In this document: positions 33,229 to 42,463 of the stretch, one piece after another
Layout of the letters: each line of letters starts with the position of its first letter
Numbering within the stretch: position 1 is the stretch's first letter
Assembly: GCF_002904295.1 (NCBI RefSeq)
Contig: NZ_PPHG01000066.1
Coordinates: 1-64,000, forward strand
Direction: 5' to 3'
Length of the DNA stretch: 64,000 nt
DNA from: Amycolatopsis sp. CA-128772
GTDB lineage: Bacteria; Actinomycetota; Actinomycetes; Mycobacteriales; Pseudonocardiaceae
Program-made: the position numbers and the translations under genes
Notes under the pieces: generated by a model
What the model was told of the DNA's origin: nothing
Database searches by the model: none
Seen by the model: the letters and a program-made list of their open reading frames with translations, nothing else

Positions 33229-33573
33229 TCAGGGGTTGAGGCGGGGGAGCACGCCCGAGCCCTCGAGGGTGTTGCCGACCCCCTGGAAGCTCTGGTGGAC
33301 GTCGGCGTCGCCGCGGCCGTAGTTCGCGTGGCTGGTGTGCACGAGCTGGGACATCGTGTCGAGCTCCTTCACCGCCGCCGTCATCTTCTCCTGCAGCCGC
33401 CGCTGGAGGTCCCAGAAGGCCACGGCCTGGTCACCCTTGTAGTTGCGCAGGGCCTCGGTCAGCTCGGACTCCAAGCTGGCCATCGTGGACTTGGCGTTCG
33501 TCGCGGTTTCCTCGAAACCCTGGACGGCGCGCGTCATGGCAGCGGAATCTGCCTGGAATCCCGGACTGGACAT
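33229..33573 (-). CDS. WXG100 family protein, first gene of the operon
   Basis: A 114-residue helical-hairpin protein. The turn is NYKGDQAVAF, with Tyr in place of Trp (Y-x-G). The ATG at 33573 is chosen for its GGAGGT site nine bases upstream; a second Met 12 residues later is the alternative. It appears to lead a six-gene operon running to 29,500 (two WXG100 proteins, a small helical protein, the PPE-like protein, the DUF1023 hydrolase, a small protein). The 217 bases upstream, up to the divergent membrane protein, hold the likely promoter, but I cannot assign one motif. Confidence 0.88.
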   Translation of the reverse strand: MSSPGFQADSAAMTRAVQGFEETATNAKSTMASLESELTEALRNYKGDQAVAFWDLQRRLQEKMTAAVKELDTMSQLVHTSHANYGRGDADVHQSFQGVGNTLEGSGVLPRLNP

Positions 33574-33790
33574 CGACGGGCCACCTCCTTCCTGAAGCGA
33601 ATTCCCCGGGCGCGGTGGTCCGCGCGGTGTGAAAGTCACGCTAGAAAAGAGGCCTGTGTGGTCAAACGGCACAACTGCCGGTCGCACTGACGGCACTATT
33701 ACCCACACCCCCGGCGGTAGGGCCCGCCATACCCCGGGACGGTGGCGCGCTCCAGTGACCCCCTGCGACCCGCCCGCCAGGCTTGGTGGC

Positions 33791-34780
33791 ATGGCAGACA
33801 AGGGAAATCCGCTGGTCACGGTCCGCGCGTGGCACCGCCCGCTGGTGGTGCTCGCCGGGGCGATGGGGGTGCTGTGCGCGGTCTCGCTGCTCGGGCTGCT
33901 GCTCGATGATCGCACGCTGGTCAACGCGGCGATCTGGCTCAAGCCGTTCAAGTTCTCGGTTTCCATCGGCCTGTACGCGCTGACGCTGGCGTGGCTGCTG
34001 ACCCACGTGCACCGCGCCCGGCGCACCGGCTGGTGGTTCGGCACGTTCTTCGCTCTCGGCATCGGCATGGACGTCGGGCTGCTCGTGTGGCAGACGATCG
34101 TCCGCGGCCGCGCGCTGCACTTCAACCAGGCGACCCCGGCCGACGTCGCGATCAACAGCCTCGTCGCCGGCGGCGCGTACACGGCGTGGCTGATGACGGC
34201 CGCCGTCGTCGTCCTGCTGCTGTTCCAGCGCCTGCCCGACTGCGCCCTGAACTCGGCGCTGCGCTGGGGCGGGGCGCTGGCGGTCGCCGGGATGTACGTC
34301 GCCACCATGATGTTCACGCCGTCGCCCGCCCAGCAGCAGGTCCTCGACGCGGGCGGCGAGCTCTCGACGTTCGGTGCGCATTCCGTCGGCCTCGAGGACG
34401 GCGGCCCCGGCCTGCCGGTCACCGGCTGGAGCACGGTCGGCGGGGACATGCGGATCCCGCACTTCGTCGGCATCCACGGCCTGCAGGCGCTGCCCCTGGT
34501 CGCGTTCGGGCTGCTCCTGCTGGCCCGCCGGTACCGGGTGCTCGAATCCGACGTCGTCCGCCGCCGGCTGGTCCGGACCGCGGGCGCGGGCTACGCGGGC
34601 CTGCTCGTGCTGCTCACCTGGCAGGCCCAGCGCGGCCAGTCGATCGTGCACCCGGACTTCTGGACGCTCGCCGCCGCCACCGGCCTGGTCGCGGCCGTCG
34701 CCGTCGCGGGGACGCTTTCGCTGCGGTCGGTTCCCCGGCCGGAGACCGTTTCTGCCGAAATTCTGAGATCCGCCCGGTAG
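33791..34780 (+). CDS. Multi-pass membrane protein of unknown function
   Basis: A 329-residue protein with about eight membrane segments (near residues 18-40, 50-72, 80-100, 118-140, 152-172, 228-246, 262-280, 292-312) and an outside loop at about 178-225 containing GGELSTFGAHSVG and PGLPVTGWSTVGGDMRIPHF. His residues inside or near segments (FVGIHGLQAL, LHFNQATPAD) could bind heme or metal, but no family is recognised by eye. There is no ribosome-binding site; CAGGCT seven bases before the ATG may be a leaderless -10. It is divergent to the WXG operon and not clearly linked to it. Confidence 0.75.
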   Translation: MADKGNPLVTVRAWHRPLVVLAGAMGVLCAVSLLGLLLDDRTLVNAAIWLKPFKFSVSIGLYALTLAWLLTHVHRARRTGWWFGTFFALGIGMDVGLLVWQTIVRGRALHFNQATPADVAINSLVAGGAYTAWLMTAAVVVLLLFQRLPDCALNSALRWGGALAVAGMYVATMMFTPSPAQQQVLDAGGELSTFGAHSVGLEDGGPGLPVTGWSTVGGDMRIPHFVGIHGLQALPLVAFGLLLLARRYRVLESDVVRRRLVRTAGAGYAGLLVLLTWQAQRGQSIVHPDFWTLAAATGLVAAVAVAGTLSLRSVPRPETVSAEILRSAR

Positions 34781-34811
34781 ACCGGGACCTCCCGGGCGAA
34801 AGGCGGTCGAG

Positions 34812-36218
34812 ATGGTCCACCCGCAGGCTTTGCTGGACGAGCTGCAGCGCGCCCCGGGAGTTCCCGCGTTCGAGCACGGTTCGCGGGTGACCACCCGCGG
34901 TGAGCTGCGGGACCTGATCGGCCGGCTCGCCGCGGGCCTGCGGGCGGCCGGGCTGGGCCCGGGCGACGGCGTCGGGCTCGCCACCGGCGTCACGCCGGCG
35001 GGGTTCGCGGCCCTGGTCGCGGTGCACGTGCTCGGCGGCCGCGCGGTCGCGGTGCGGCCCGGGCTGCCGGAAGCCCAGCTGCGCCACATCCTCGGCGACG
35101 TCGCCGTGCTGGTCACCGACGGCGAGCCGGTGGCCGCGGGGGTCCCGGTGCTGCGGATGGCGGACCTGCTCGGTGCCTACGCCGAGCCGGTGCCGCAGGG
35201 CCGGCCCGGCGACGTCGCGACGGTGGTGTTCACCAGCGGCAGCACCGGCGTCCCCAAGGGCGTGGCCTACAGCTACCGCGCGCTGACCGAGGGCCGGGTG
35301 TGGCGGCCGCCGGTGCCCGGTTCGGCCCACGAGCGGCTGGGCGCCGGGTTCGGGCGGTACCTGCTGTTCGGGACGCTGGCCAGCGCGGTGATGGTCGAGC
35401 AGCTGGGCGTGTGCCTGCTCGCGGGCGGCACGGCGGTGGTCCCGGAGGGGAATCCCGACTTCGCGCAGGTGCTGCCGGGGTTGCGGATCACGGCGGCGCT
35501 GACGACGGTGCCGCGGCTGAACCAGCTCCTGGACGTGCTGCGGACCTCGGACGTCGACCTGAGCGCGTTGCGGACGTTGATCGTGGCCGGCTCGCCGGTG
35601 CCGCCGCACAAGCTGGCCGAGGCGGCCGAGCGGATCGGGCCCGCGATGCACCACGCGTACGGCCAGACCGAGACGGGGATGCTGACGATCTGCCGTGCCG
35701 GCGAGGGCCGGGGTTCGGTCGGGAAAGCCTGCGACACGGTGGAGATCGCGGAGCGGGACGGCGAGATCTGGGTGCGCACGCCGTCGGCGTTCGCCGGTTA
35801 CTGGCGCGACGAGGCGGCCACGGCCGAGGTGCTGCGCGACGGCTGGGTGCGCACGCAGGACCTCGGGTTCGTGGACGGCGACGGCTACCTGCACCTGTCC
35901 GGCCGCGCGCGGGACGTGGTGATCGTCAACGCGGTCATCCACTACACCGGCCCGATCGAGCGGGCGATGGCCGCGTGCCCGGACGTCGACCAGGCGTACG
36001 TCGTGGCGGTGCCCGACGAGCGCACCGGCGAGGCGGCGCACGCGTTCCTGGTGCCGGCCCCCGGCCGCGAGCCGGACCTGGCCGAGGTGCGCAAGGCGGT
36101 GGCGGCCGAGCTGGGCGAGGCGGCGGTGCCGGCGCGGTTCAGCTTCGTGGGCGCGGTTCCGGTGGCGCCGTCGGGGAAACCGGACAAGGCGGCGCTCCGG
36201 GCGTCCATTGTGGACTGA
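34812..36218 (+). CDS. AMP-forming acyl-CoA synthetase/ligase
   Basis: A 468-residue adenylate-forming enzyme, shorter than typical long-chain acyl-CoA ligases (about 500-550). Motifs: A3 loop FTSGSTGVPKGV (about residue 140-150), A5 AYGQTETG, A7-like region RTQDLGFVDGDGYLHLSGR, and the C-terminal lysine in SGKPDKAAL. All adenylation residues appear present, so it should activate a carboxylic acid as the acyl-AMP and pass it to CoA. The chain length cannot be read. Its stop and that of the convergent DUF1905 gene are adjacent with no gap. Confidence 0.88.
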   Translation: MVHPQALLDELQRAPGVPAFEHGSRVTTRGELRDLIGRLAAGLRAAGLGPGDGVGLATGVTPAGFAALVAVHVLGGRAVAVRPGLPEAQLRHILGDVAVLVTDGEPVAAGVPVLRMADLLGAYAEPVPQGRPGDVATVVFTSGSTGVPKGVAYSYRALTEGRVWRPPVPGSAHERLGAGFGRYLLFGTLASAVMVEQLGVCLLAGGTAVVPEGNPDFAQVLPGLRITAALTTVPRLNQLLDVLRTSDVDLSALRTLIVAGSPVPPHKLAEAAERIGPAMHHAYGQTETGMLTICRAGEGRGSVGKACDTVEIAERDGEIWVRTPSAFAGYWRDEAATAEVLRDGWVRTQDLGFVDGDGYLHLSGRARDVVIVNAVIHYTGPIERAMAACPDVDQAYVVAVPDERTGEAAHAFLVPAPGREPDLAEVRKAVAAELGEAAVPARFSFVGAVPVAPSGKPDKAALRASIVD

Positions 36219-36662
36219 TCATAGCCTGGCGCGCAGGTCGGTGATCACCTTGGCGACCCGCCGTCGCCGGGTCTCCGCCGTCTTCGCCTGGCCGATGGGC
36301 AGCACGAACCGCTGCTTCGCGCTGTAGGAGAGGCTCTCGAACCGGGCCCGCGCGGTGTCGTCGGCGGCGAGCGCCTCCGCCAGATCGGCGGGGACGTCGA
36401 GTTCGCGAGGGGCGGTGTCGAGGGCGATCCCGACCTCGACGTCGTCCCCGGCGGCGACGCCGGCCGCCGCCCGGTTCTCCGCGCTGAGCGGCACCAGGAA
36501 CTGCCCGCCGCGGCTCGCGACCGTCGTGCGGTAGGTGTGCCCGCGCAGCGTCACGGTGACCGCGGGCTTCTTACCGCCGCCGAGCGCCTCGACGACGTCG
36601 GCCGGCACCGGCAGCCCGGTCGCGGTCTTGCCGCCGAGCAGCACGTTCGTGCGGAACTTCAT
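36219..36662 (-). CDS. DUF1905 / YdeI-OmpD-associated family protein
   Basis: A 147-residue protein with two parts: a DUF1905 beta-barrel domain (about 1-85, starting KFRTNVLL and with HTYRTTVASRGGQFLVPL) and a C-terminal YdeI-like helical segment (ARFESLSYSAKQRFVLPI, TRRRRVAKVITDLR). Family members occur widely in actinobacteria. YdeI in Enterobacteria was linked to envelope stress, but no role is established here. A 28-bp palindrome lies five bases upstream of the ATG at 36662. Confidence 0.87.
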   Translation of the reverse strand: MKFRTNVLLGGKTATGLPVPADVVEALGGGKKPAVTVTLRGHTYRTTVASRGGQFLVPLSAENRAAAGVAAGDDVEVGIALDTAPRELDVPADLAEALAADDTARARFESLSYSAKQRFVLPIGQAKTAETRRRRVAKVITDLRARL

Positions 36663-36666
36663 GGAG

Positions 36667-36694
36667 CGAGTATGCCGCGCGCGCGGCATACTCG
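36667..36694. promoter_or_regulatory. Perfect 28-bp palindrome between the S1 protease and the DUF1905 gene
   Basis: CGAGTATGCCGCGC and its exact complement meet without a spacer. It lies in a 38-base gap, six bases after the protease stop and five bases before the DUF1905 start, both minus strand. It could be an operator for the DUF1905 gene (an AT-containing half site TATGCCG) or a terminator hairpin for the protease; the sequence alone does not decide. Confidence 0.6.
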
Positions 36695-36700
36695 CGTCCA

Positions 36701-37405
36701 TCAGACGCCGGCGGTGGTGCGGATCCAGCTGCGGCTGGACGCGATGCTCGCGTAGTTCTGCGTGCCCTGCGGGTTCGAACCGGAGTTGTTCCCGGTGGAG
36801 CACACGCCGACCTGGGCGCCGTTGTAGAGCTGCGGGCCGCCCGAGTCGCCGTGCCACGCCGAGCCGTTGACGCCCTGGCTGGCGATGGCCGTGCCGCCGA
36901 AGGCGTCCGAGCTGAGGCCCGTGACGCGGACGTTGGCGGTCTTGAGGGTGCTCGAGGGCGGGCTGCTGCCCTGCGTGCGGCCCCAGCCGTAGATCTGGTT
37001 GGTGGAGCCGGTCGGCGGGTTGCCCGTGCCGAGCTTCATGTAGGTGGTGCTGACCGCCGTCGTCAGGTGCAGCAGGGCGATGTCCCCGTTGGGGGACGCC
37101 TTCTGCTGGTCGACGGCGGCGTTGGTGCCCTGCTGGAGCGTCACGTTGCCGACCTTGACGTGCATGCCCGGCGAGTTCAGGCAGTGCCGCGCGGTGAGCA
37201 CCCACTGCGGGGCGATGATCGTCCCCGAGCACTCGAAGCCGCCGTAGGTGGTGACGTTGTTCCAGTAGATCTGGGCGCCCCACGGCGCGGAGGAGACGGT
37301 GCTCCCGCCGATGATGTCCTGCTGGGCGTCCGCAACCCCCGCTGAGACCAGGCTCAGCGCCGCGGCGGCCGCTCCGACCGCGGCTACAGCCCTCGACATT
37401 CGCAT
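36701..37405 (-). CDS. Secreted S1 (chymotrypsin-type) serine protease
   Basis: A 234-residue secreted trypsin-like protease. A signal peptide (MRMSRAVAAVGAAAAALSLV, cleavage near VADA) is followed by a short pro-segment (QQD) and the mature start IIGGS. The triad is His74 (TARHC), Asp108 (NGDIALLH) and Ser188 (GDSGGP). The pocket base is not clearly Asp, so trypsin specificity is not certain. It sits next to eccC on the same strand, 178 bases downstream of its end, but it has its own signal peptide and so need not use the type VII system. Inverted repeats lie upstream at 37,439. Confidence 0.92.
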   Translation of the reverse strand: MRMSRAVAAVGAAAAALSLVSAGVADAQQDIIGGSTVSSAPWGAQIYWNNVTTYGGFECSGTIIAPQWVLTARHCLNSPGMHVKVGNVTLQQGTNAAVDQQKASPNGDIALLHLTTAVSTTYMKLGTGNPPTGSTNQIYGWGRTQGSSPPSSTLKTANVRVTGLSSDAFGGTAIASQGVNGSAWHGDSGGPQLYNGAQVGVCSTGNNSGSNPQGTQNYASIASSRSWIRTTAGV

Positions 37406-37438
37406 GAAAATGCCCTTCGGCCCAGGTGATCCGGATAT

Positions 37439-37456
37439 CCGTCCCGAACGGGACGG
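37439..37456. promoter_or_regulatory. Inverted repeat upstream of the S1 protease gene
   Basis: CCGTCCCGAACGGGACGG is a perfect 18-base inverted repeat 33 bases upstream of the protease start. It may be an operator or, for the upstream eccC transcript, part of a weak hairpin. Confidence 0.4.
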
Positions 37457-37583
37457 TCCGCCCAACGTATGAGCCGTGAAGGATTTTCGGAACCTACCGA
37501 AGTCGGTAACCGGCGGGCGGTGGCGCAGGGCCGCCACCTTCGACGGTTTCGAGGCGGGGCCGGGACCGGTTGTCCCGCACCGC

Positions 37584-40500
37584 TCAGGACTCCACCGGTT
37601 TCGTCCACGCCACCTGGACCAGCCCCGTCCCGTGCCGCCGCGAGACCAGCGTTCCCCGGCCCGGCGGCTGCGGTGCCGGCTTCACCTCGCCCAGCAGCGT
37701 CCCCTCCTCCTTCGCGCCCGACATCACCAAGCCCGGCGAGCCCAGCTCGCGCAACCTCTGCAGCACCGGCTCGAACAACGCCCGGCCCGCGCCGCCCGAA
37801 CCGCGGGCGATGATCACGTGCAGACCGATGTCCCGCGCCTGCGGCAGGAACTCCAGCAGCGGCTGCAGCGGGTTCCGGCCCACCGTGGCCACCAGCTCGT
37901 AGTCGTCCACCAGGACGAACAGCTCCGGGCCGCGCCACCAGGACCGGTTCCGCAGCTGCTCCGGCGTCACCGACGGCCCCGGCAGGCGGTTGCGCATTCC
38001 CTGCGCGCACTCCGCGATCAGGTCCGTCAGCTGGCCCTCCGCGCCCGCGTAGCCCAGCAGGTGCGGCTCCGGGACCGCGCCGAGCAGGCCGCGGCGGTAG
38101 TCCGCCACGATGATCGCCGCTTCCTCCGGCGAGTACGCCGACGTGATGCCGCGGGCGATCGCGCGCAGCAGCGACGACTTCCCCGACTCCACGTCGCCGA
38201 AGGCCACGAAGTGCGGGTCCGCCGCGAAGTCCAGGTACACCGGGCGCAACGTCGATTCCGCGATGCCCAGCGTGACCTGGCGCGAAGGCGCGGGCGGCAA
38301 TCCGTCCAGGGGCACCTCCGGCGGCAGCAGCCGGACCTGCGGGGCGCGTGGCCCGTGCCACGCCTCCGAAATCCGCCGGACCAGGTTGACGCCGCCCGCG
38401 CCGACCGTCTCCGGGCGCTGGTCGGTGTCGATGCGGGGCAGGGCCGCCAGGAAGTGGAGCTTCTCCGCCGTGATGCCGCGGCCCGGGCGGTCCGGGGGGA
38501 CGTTGGCCGCGACCTTGCGGTCGATCGAGGAATCCATCGGGTCGCCCAGGCGGAGCTCGAAGCGCGTGCCGATCGCGTCGCGCAGCTGGGCGCGGACGCC
38601 GATCCACTGGTTGAGCGAAACGATCACGTGGATGCCGAAGCCGAGGCCACGCGCCGCCAAGCCGGTGATCTGCTCCTCCAGCTGCTCGTACTCCTGGCGG
38701 ATCGTGGTCCAGTTGTCCACGAACAGGAACACGTCGCCGAACTCGCGGTCGTCCGTGCTTTCGGTGAACTCGGACCGGCGGGCGCGGAACGCCGCCATCG
38801 ACTCGATGCCCTGTGCGGCGAAGAACTCCTCGCGCTGCTCCAGCAACGTCGTCAGCTCGGCGACGACCCGGCGGCAGCGCTGCGCGTCCCGGCGGGTCGC
38901 GTACCCCGACACGTGCGGCAGGCCGGCGATCGGCGCCAGCGCGCCACCGCCCATGTCCAGCACGAACAGCTGGACCTCGGCCGGCGTGTGCGTCAGCGCC
39001 AGCATGCCCGCGATGTCCTTCATCAGCGTCGACTTGCCGCTCTGCGGCGCGCCGACGATCAGCGCGTGCCCGGCCGCGCCGGAGAAGTCGGCCCAGTGCA
39101 GGTCGCGGCGCTGCTCGAACGGCTTGTCCACCAGTGCCACCGGGATCGTCAGCTTGCCGTTGCCGCCCCAGCCGAGCGGGCACAGGCCGCGCGCCGCGTC
39201 CTCGCCCAGCGGCGGCAGCAGCTGGTCCAGCGTCGGCGGTTCGGCCAGCGGCGGCAGCCAGATCTGGTGCGCGGCCGGCCCGCGGCCCTCCAGGCGAGAC
39301 AGCATCGCGCCGATGATCGTCTCGCCGGTGCCCTCGGCCGAGGGCACCGGCGACACCTCGGTCGTCACCGGGATCTCCACCGGGGCCAGGGAAAACGGCA
39401 GTACGCCCAGTTCCTGGCCGTCCTCGCGCACGACCGTGCTCCGCGGCGGCAGCTCGCCGGAGACGTAGGCCGCCTTGAGCCGGATCAGCGTCTCGGTGTC
39501 GGCCTTCAGATACGCCGACCCCGGCACCGGCGGCAGGTGGTAGGCGTCGGCCACGCCCAGCACGGCCCGGCTTTCCGCGGCGGAGAACGTGCGCAGCCCG
39601 ATCCGGTACGACAGGTGCGAGTCCAGGCCGCGCAGCCGGCCCTCCTCCAGCCGCTGCGACGCCAGCAGCAGGTGGATGCCCAGCGAGCGGCCGAGCCGGC
39701 CGATCGCGACGAACAGGTCGATGAACTCCGGGCGCGCCGACAGCAGTTCGCTGAACTCGTCGATGATCACCAGCAGCGACGGCAGCGGGTCCAGCGGCGC
39801 GCCGTCGGCGCGGGCCTTCTCGTAGTCGCGCACCGACGCGTAGTTCCCGGCCGCGTGCAGCAGTTCCTGCCGCCGCAGCAGCTCGCCGTTGAGCGCGTCG
39901 GCCATCCGGTCGACCAGGGCCAGGTCGTCGGACAGGTTCGTGATGACGGCGCAGGTGTGCGGCAGCCCGGTCATCCCGGCGAAGGTCGCGCCGCCCTTGA
40001 AGTCGATGAGCGCCAGGTTGAGCGTCTCCGACGAGTGCATCACGGCCAGCGCCGTCACCAGCGTCCGCAGCAGCTCGCTCTTGCCGGACCCGGTCGCGCC
40101 GATGACCAGGCCGTGCGGGCCCATCCCGCCCTCGGCCGACTCCTTGAGGTCCAGCTCGACCGGCCGGCCCTCGGGGTTGACGCCCAGCGGGATCCGCAGC
40201 CGGTCCCGCGCCGCGCGCGGGGCCCAGGTGACGGCGGTGTCGGTGTCGCGCGGGTCGCCGATGCCGAGCAGCCCGGCCAGGCCGAACGTCGAGGACATCG
40301 GCTTCTCGCCGACGACCGCCGCGGGCGTGTGCAACGGCGTCAGCATCCGAGCCAGGGCTTCCGCGGCGCCCCGGTCGAGGACGTCCGGGCGGCCGAGGAA
40401 GCCGAGGCGCTGCTCGCCGCCGTCGCCGACGACCATGCCGAGCGACGCCGGCGCGGTGTGCAGGCTCAGCAGCCGCTCGGTCGAGGCCGCCCGCGGGTGC

Positions 40501-41570
40501 TCCTGCCCGACCTCGAGCACCGTGACCCCGAGCCGGCCGTCCTCGCCGATCAGCCGGGGCTCGCCGTGCGCGGTGCCGCCGTCGACGACGACCACCAGGT
40601 GCGGCAGGTCGAGTTCGGCCGCCGCCCGACGGCTGAACGCGGGACGTTCGCCGAGGTCGGCGCCGAGCAGCTCGACGAGACCGGCCGCGGTGTCGGCGGC
40701 CAGCCGCCGCGAGCCGACGGCGTCGGTCGCGCCGGCCGCGGTCGCGTGCGGCAGCCACTTCGCCCATTCCCAGTCGTGCTGCCGGTCCGGCGACACGCAC
40801 ACCGCGACCCGCAGGTCGGCGGGGGAGTGGAAGGTGACGAGCTGGCACAGCAGCGCCCGCACCAGGCCGAGCACGTCGGGCCGCCGTCCGGCCACGGTGA
40901 CCGCGGCGAACGACCGCAGCGACAACGCCACCGGCAGGCCGTCGACCGTCGAATAGGTGCGGATGAAGTGCTTGAGGCTGGTGGACGACACCGGGTCCAG
41001 GTCCTCCAGCGGCACGGTCTGCGGCGCCTTCAGCGGCGTTGCGAGCCGCTGCGGCCCGGTGCCCGCGCGCACCTGCGCGAACTGCGGCTCGGTGCGCCGG
41101 CGGTCCCACAGCTTCCCGGTCTCGACGTAGGCCCACAGGTCGGCCGGGTCCGGCTGGACGGCGATCATGGCCGCGCGCTGGCCGTCGGCGATGTCGCGGA
41201 CCTGGGCGCGCAGCCCGGACAGGTACCGCTGGTAGTCCCGGCGTTCGTCGTTGATCTGCGCTTTCTTCGCCATCCCGCCGCGGCCCAGCGACATCACCAC
41301 CATGCCGCCCATGGCGCAGAGGAAAAGAGCACCGAACACCCACGTCATCACGCCGCCGTCGCGTCCGATGTAGACGAACGACATCGCGCCCATGCCCAGC
41401 ATCATCGGCAGGAACATCATCAGCTGCACCATGCCGCCCGAGGAGCTCTTCGGGAGCATCGGCGGGGACTGCAGCACGATTTCGCTCGGTCGGTCGGACG
41501 GCAGGCTCATCAGGTCAGGCTGCTCCTGTTCGGGGGCGGTCTGACCGGTATTTTGGCCACTCGCCGCCAC
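37584..41570 (-). CDS. eccC: Type VII secretion FtsK/SpoIIIE ATPase EccC (EccCa-EccCb fused)
   Basis: A 1328-residue motor ATPase with the full fused EccCa/EccCb layout: two membrane helices near residues 50-95, a DUF-like stalk, then three FtsK/SpoIIIE ATPase domains with P-loops at 491-498 (GATGSGKS), 840-847 (GAPQSGKS) and 1125-1132 (GDVESGKS). All three lysines are present; domain 1 also has Walker B LLVIIDEFSELL. Domain 2 and 3 bind the C-terminal signals of substrates in known systems. The start is GTG at 41570; ATG at 41510, 20 residues inside, fits the family N-terminus MSLPSDRPSEIVLQSP at least as well. It is divergent to the WXG-type operon starting at 41,653. Confidence 0.96.
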   Translation of the reverse strand: MAASGQNTGQTAPEQEQPDLMSLPSDRPSEIVLQSPPMLPKSSSGGMVQLMMFLPMMLGMGAMSFVYIGRDGGVMTWVFGALFLCAMGGMVVMSLGRGGMAKKAQINDERRDYQRYLSGLRAQVRDIADGQRAAMIAVQPDPADLWAYVETGKLWDRRRTEPQFAQVRAGTGPQRLATPLKAPQTVPLEDLDPVSSTSLKHFIRTYSTVDGLPVALSLRSFAAVTVAGRRPDVLGLVRALLCQLVTFHSPADLRVAVCVSPDRQHDWEWAKWLPHATAAGATDAVGSRRLAADTAAGLVELLGADLGERPAFSRRAAAELDLPHLVVVVDGGTAHGEPRLIGEDGRLGVTVLEVGQEHPRAASTERLLSLHTAPASLGMVVGDGGEQRLGFLGRPDVLDRGAAEALARMLTPLHTPAAVVGEKPMSSTFGLAGLLGIGDPRDTDTAVTWAPRAARDRLRIPLGVNPEGRPVELDLKESAEGGMGPHGLVIGATGSGKSELLRTLVTALAVMHSSETLNLALIDFKGGATFAGMTGLPHTCAVITNLSDDLALVDRMADALNGELLRRQELLHAAGNYASVRDYEKARADGAPLDPLPSLLVIIDEFSELLSARPEFIDLFVAIGRLGRSLGIHLLLASQRLEEGRLRGLDSHLSYRIGLRTFSAAESRAVLGVADAYHLPPVPGSAYLKADTETLIRLKAAYVSGELPPRSTVVREDGQELGVLPFSLAPVEIPVTTEVSPVPSAEGTGETIIGAMLSRLEGRGPAAHQIWLPPLAEPPTLDQLLPPLGEDAARGLCPLGWGGNGKLTIPVALVDKPFEQRRDLHWADFSGAAGHALIVGAPQSGKSTLMKDIAGMLALTHTPAEVQLFVLDMGGGALAPIAGLPHVSGYATRRDAQRCRRVVAELTTLLEQREEFFAAQGIESMAAFRARRSEFTESTDDREFGDVFLFVDNWTTIRQEYEQLEEQITGLAARGLGFGIHVIVSLNQWIGVRAQLRDAIGTRFELRLGDPMDSSIDRKVAANVPPDRPGRGITAEKLHFLAALPRIDTDQRPETVGAGGVNLVRRISEAWHGPRAPQVRLLPPEVPLDGLPPAPSRQVTLGIAESTLRPVYLDFAADPHFVAFGDVESGKSSLLRAIARGITSAYSPEEAAIIVADYRRGLLGAVPEPHLLGYAGAEGQLTDLIAECAQGMRNRLPGPSVTPEQLRNRSWWRGPELFVLVDDYELVATVGRNPLQPLLEFLPQARDIGLHVIIARGSGGAGRALFEPVLQRLRELGSPGLVMSGAKEEGTLLGEVKPAPQPPGRGTLVSRRHGTGLVQVAWTKPVES

Positions 41571-41652
41571 ACCGCGGTGGGTACTTTTGCCGTCCGCTCG
41601 CTTCCGGGGCCGAACTTACGCTCAGCCGAGCACACCCCCCGGAAGGAGACCC

Positions 41653-42432
41653 ATGGCCGGCGAGTACCGGGCTGAGCCCGAGGCGATGCGCTCCGCCGTG
41701 GGCAACGTCGGGGGCATCATCGCCCACGGCATCAACGCCGTGGCCGACCTCGAACGGCTCGTCGTGCAGCCGATGTCGTTCGCGACCTTCGGCAGCACGG
41801 TCGCCGCCGCGAACGCGGCCCTGCACTCCAGCCAGATCACCGCCGTGCGCACCCTCCTGCAGCTCCTGCAGCAGATCAACGGGCTCGTCAAGGCCAGCGC
41901 CGATGCTTACCAGGCGGCGGACCAGGCCGCGGCCGCCGGCTACGGCGGCGGCCACCACGGCGGCTCTTCGCCGCCCGCGTCGTCGATCTGGGGCAGCCCG
42001 CACGCGTCCGAGCTGGCCACCCTGGCCATCAACGACAGCGCGGGCGCCCACGGCGAGCCGTCGTCGGTCGGGAACGTGCTGCGCTACCTCGGCGACGCGC
42101 GGCTCGGCCGGCTCGGCGACCACCCGATCACCGACACGCGCTTCCACGGGGTCGCCGACTTCAACGACTGGCTCGCCGGCGACGCCGACAACCAGGCGCG
42201 GGTCGGGCTGATCGAGGTCTACGCCGGCACCGCGCGCACGTTCTCCGACGTGCCCGGCGGGGTGCACAGCGGGGACGTCGTGGTGGTGGAGCCGCTGCTG
42301 TTCTCCGACCGCCAGCCGGTCATCGGCGTCGCCGGCGACGGCGGCCGCCTCTACAACCACGGGCTGCTCGACGCCCGCATCGGCGGGCCGGCGAAGGTCA
42401 GCGTCTACCGGCCCGCCTCCGTCGTCGCCTGA
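41653..42432 (+). CDS. Type VII secretion target with unknown C-terminal domain
   Basis: A 259-residue protein. Residues 1-95 form a helical hairpin typical of type VII secretion targets (AGEYRAEPEAMRSAVGNVGGII, then AAAANAALHS), followed by a Gly/His linker (YGGGHHGGSSPP) and a C-terminal alpha/beta domain of about 145 residues (VGNVLRYLGDARLGRLG, TRFHGVADFNDWLAGDADN, VHSGDVVVVEPL). The C-terminal part has no motif I know; it could be a toxin-like or binding domain. The ATG is preceded by GGAAGGAG. It starts a plus-strand operon that leads to eccD. Confidence 0.8.
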   Translation: MAGEYRAEPEAMRSAVGNVGGIIAHGINAVADLERLVVQPMSFATFGSTVAAANAALHSSQITAVRTLLQLLQQINGLVKASADAYQAADQAAAAGYGGGHHGGSSPPASSIWGSPHASELATLAINDSAGAHGEPSSVGNVLRYLGDARLGRLGDHPITDTRFHGVADFNDWLAGDADNQARVGLIEVYAGTARTFSDVPGGVHSGDVVVVEPLLFSDRQPVIGVAGDGGRLYNHGLLDARIGGPAKVSVYRPASVVA

Positions 42433-42463
42433 TCGTCCGCTCCTTGAATCTCTGTGAGGTCCG

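Noticed and set aside
37476..41675. A 1399-codon plus-strand open frame opposite eccC
   Set aside because: It lies wholly antisense to the well-supported EccC gene and has the Arg/Gln/His-rich composition of a GC shadow.
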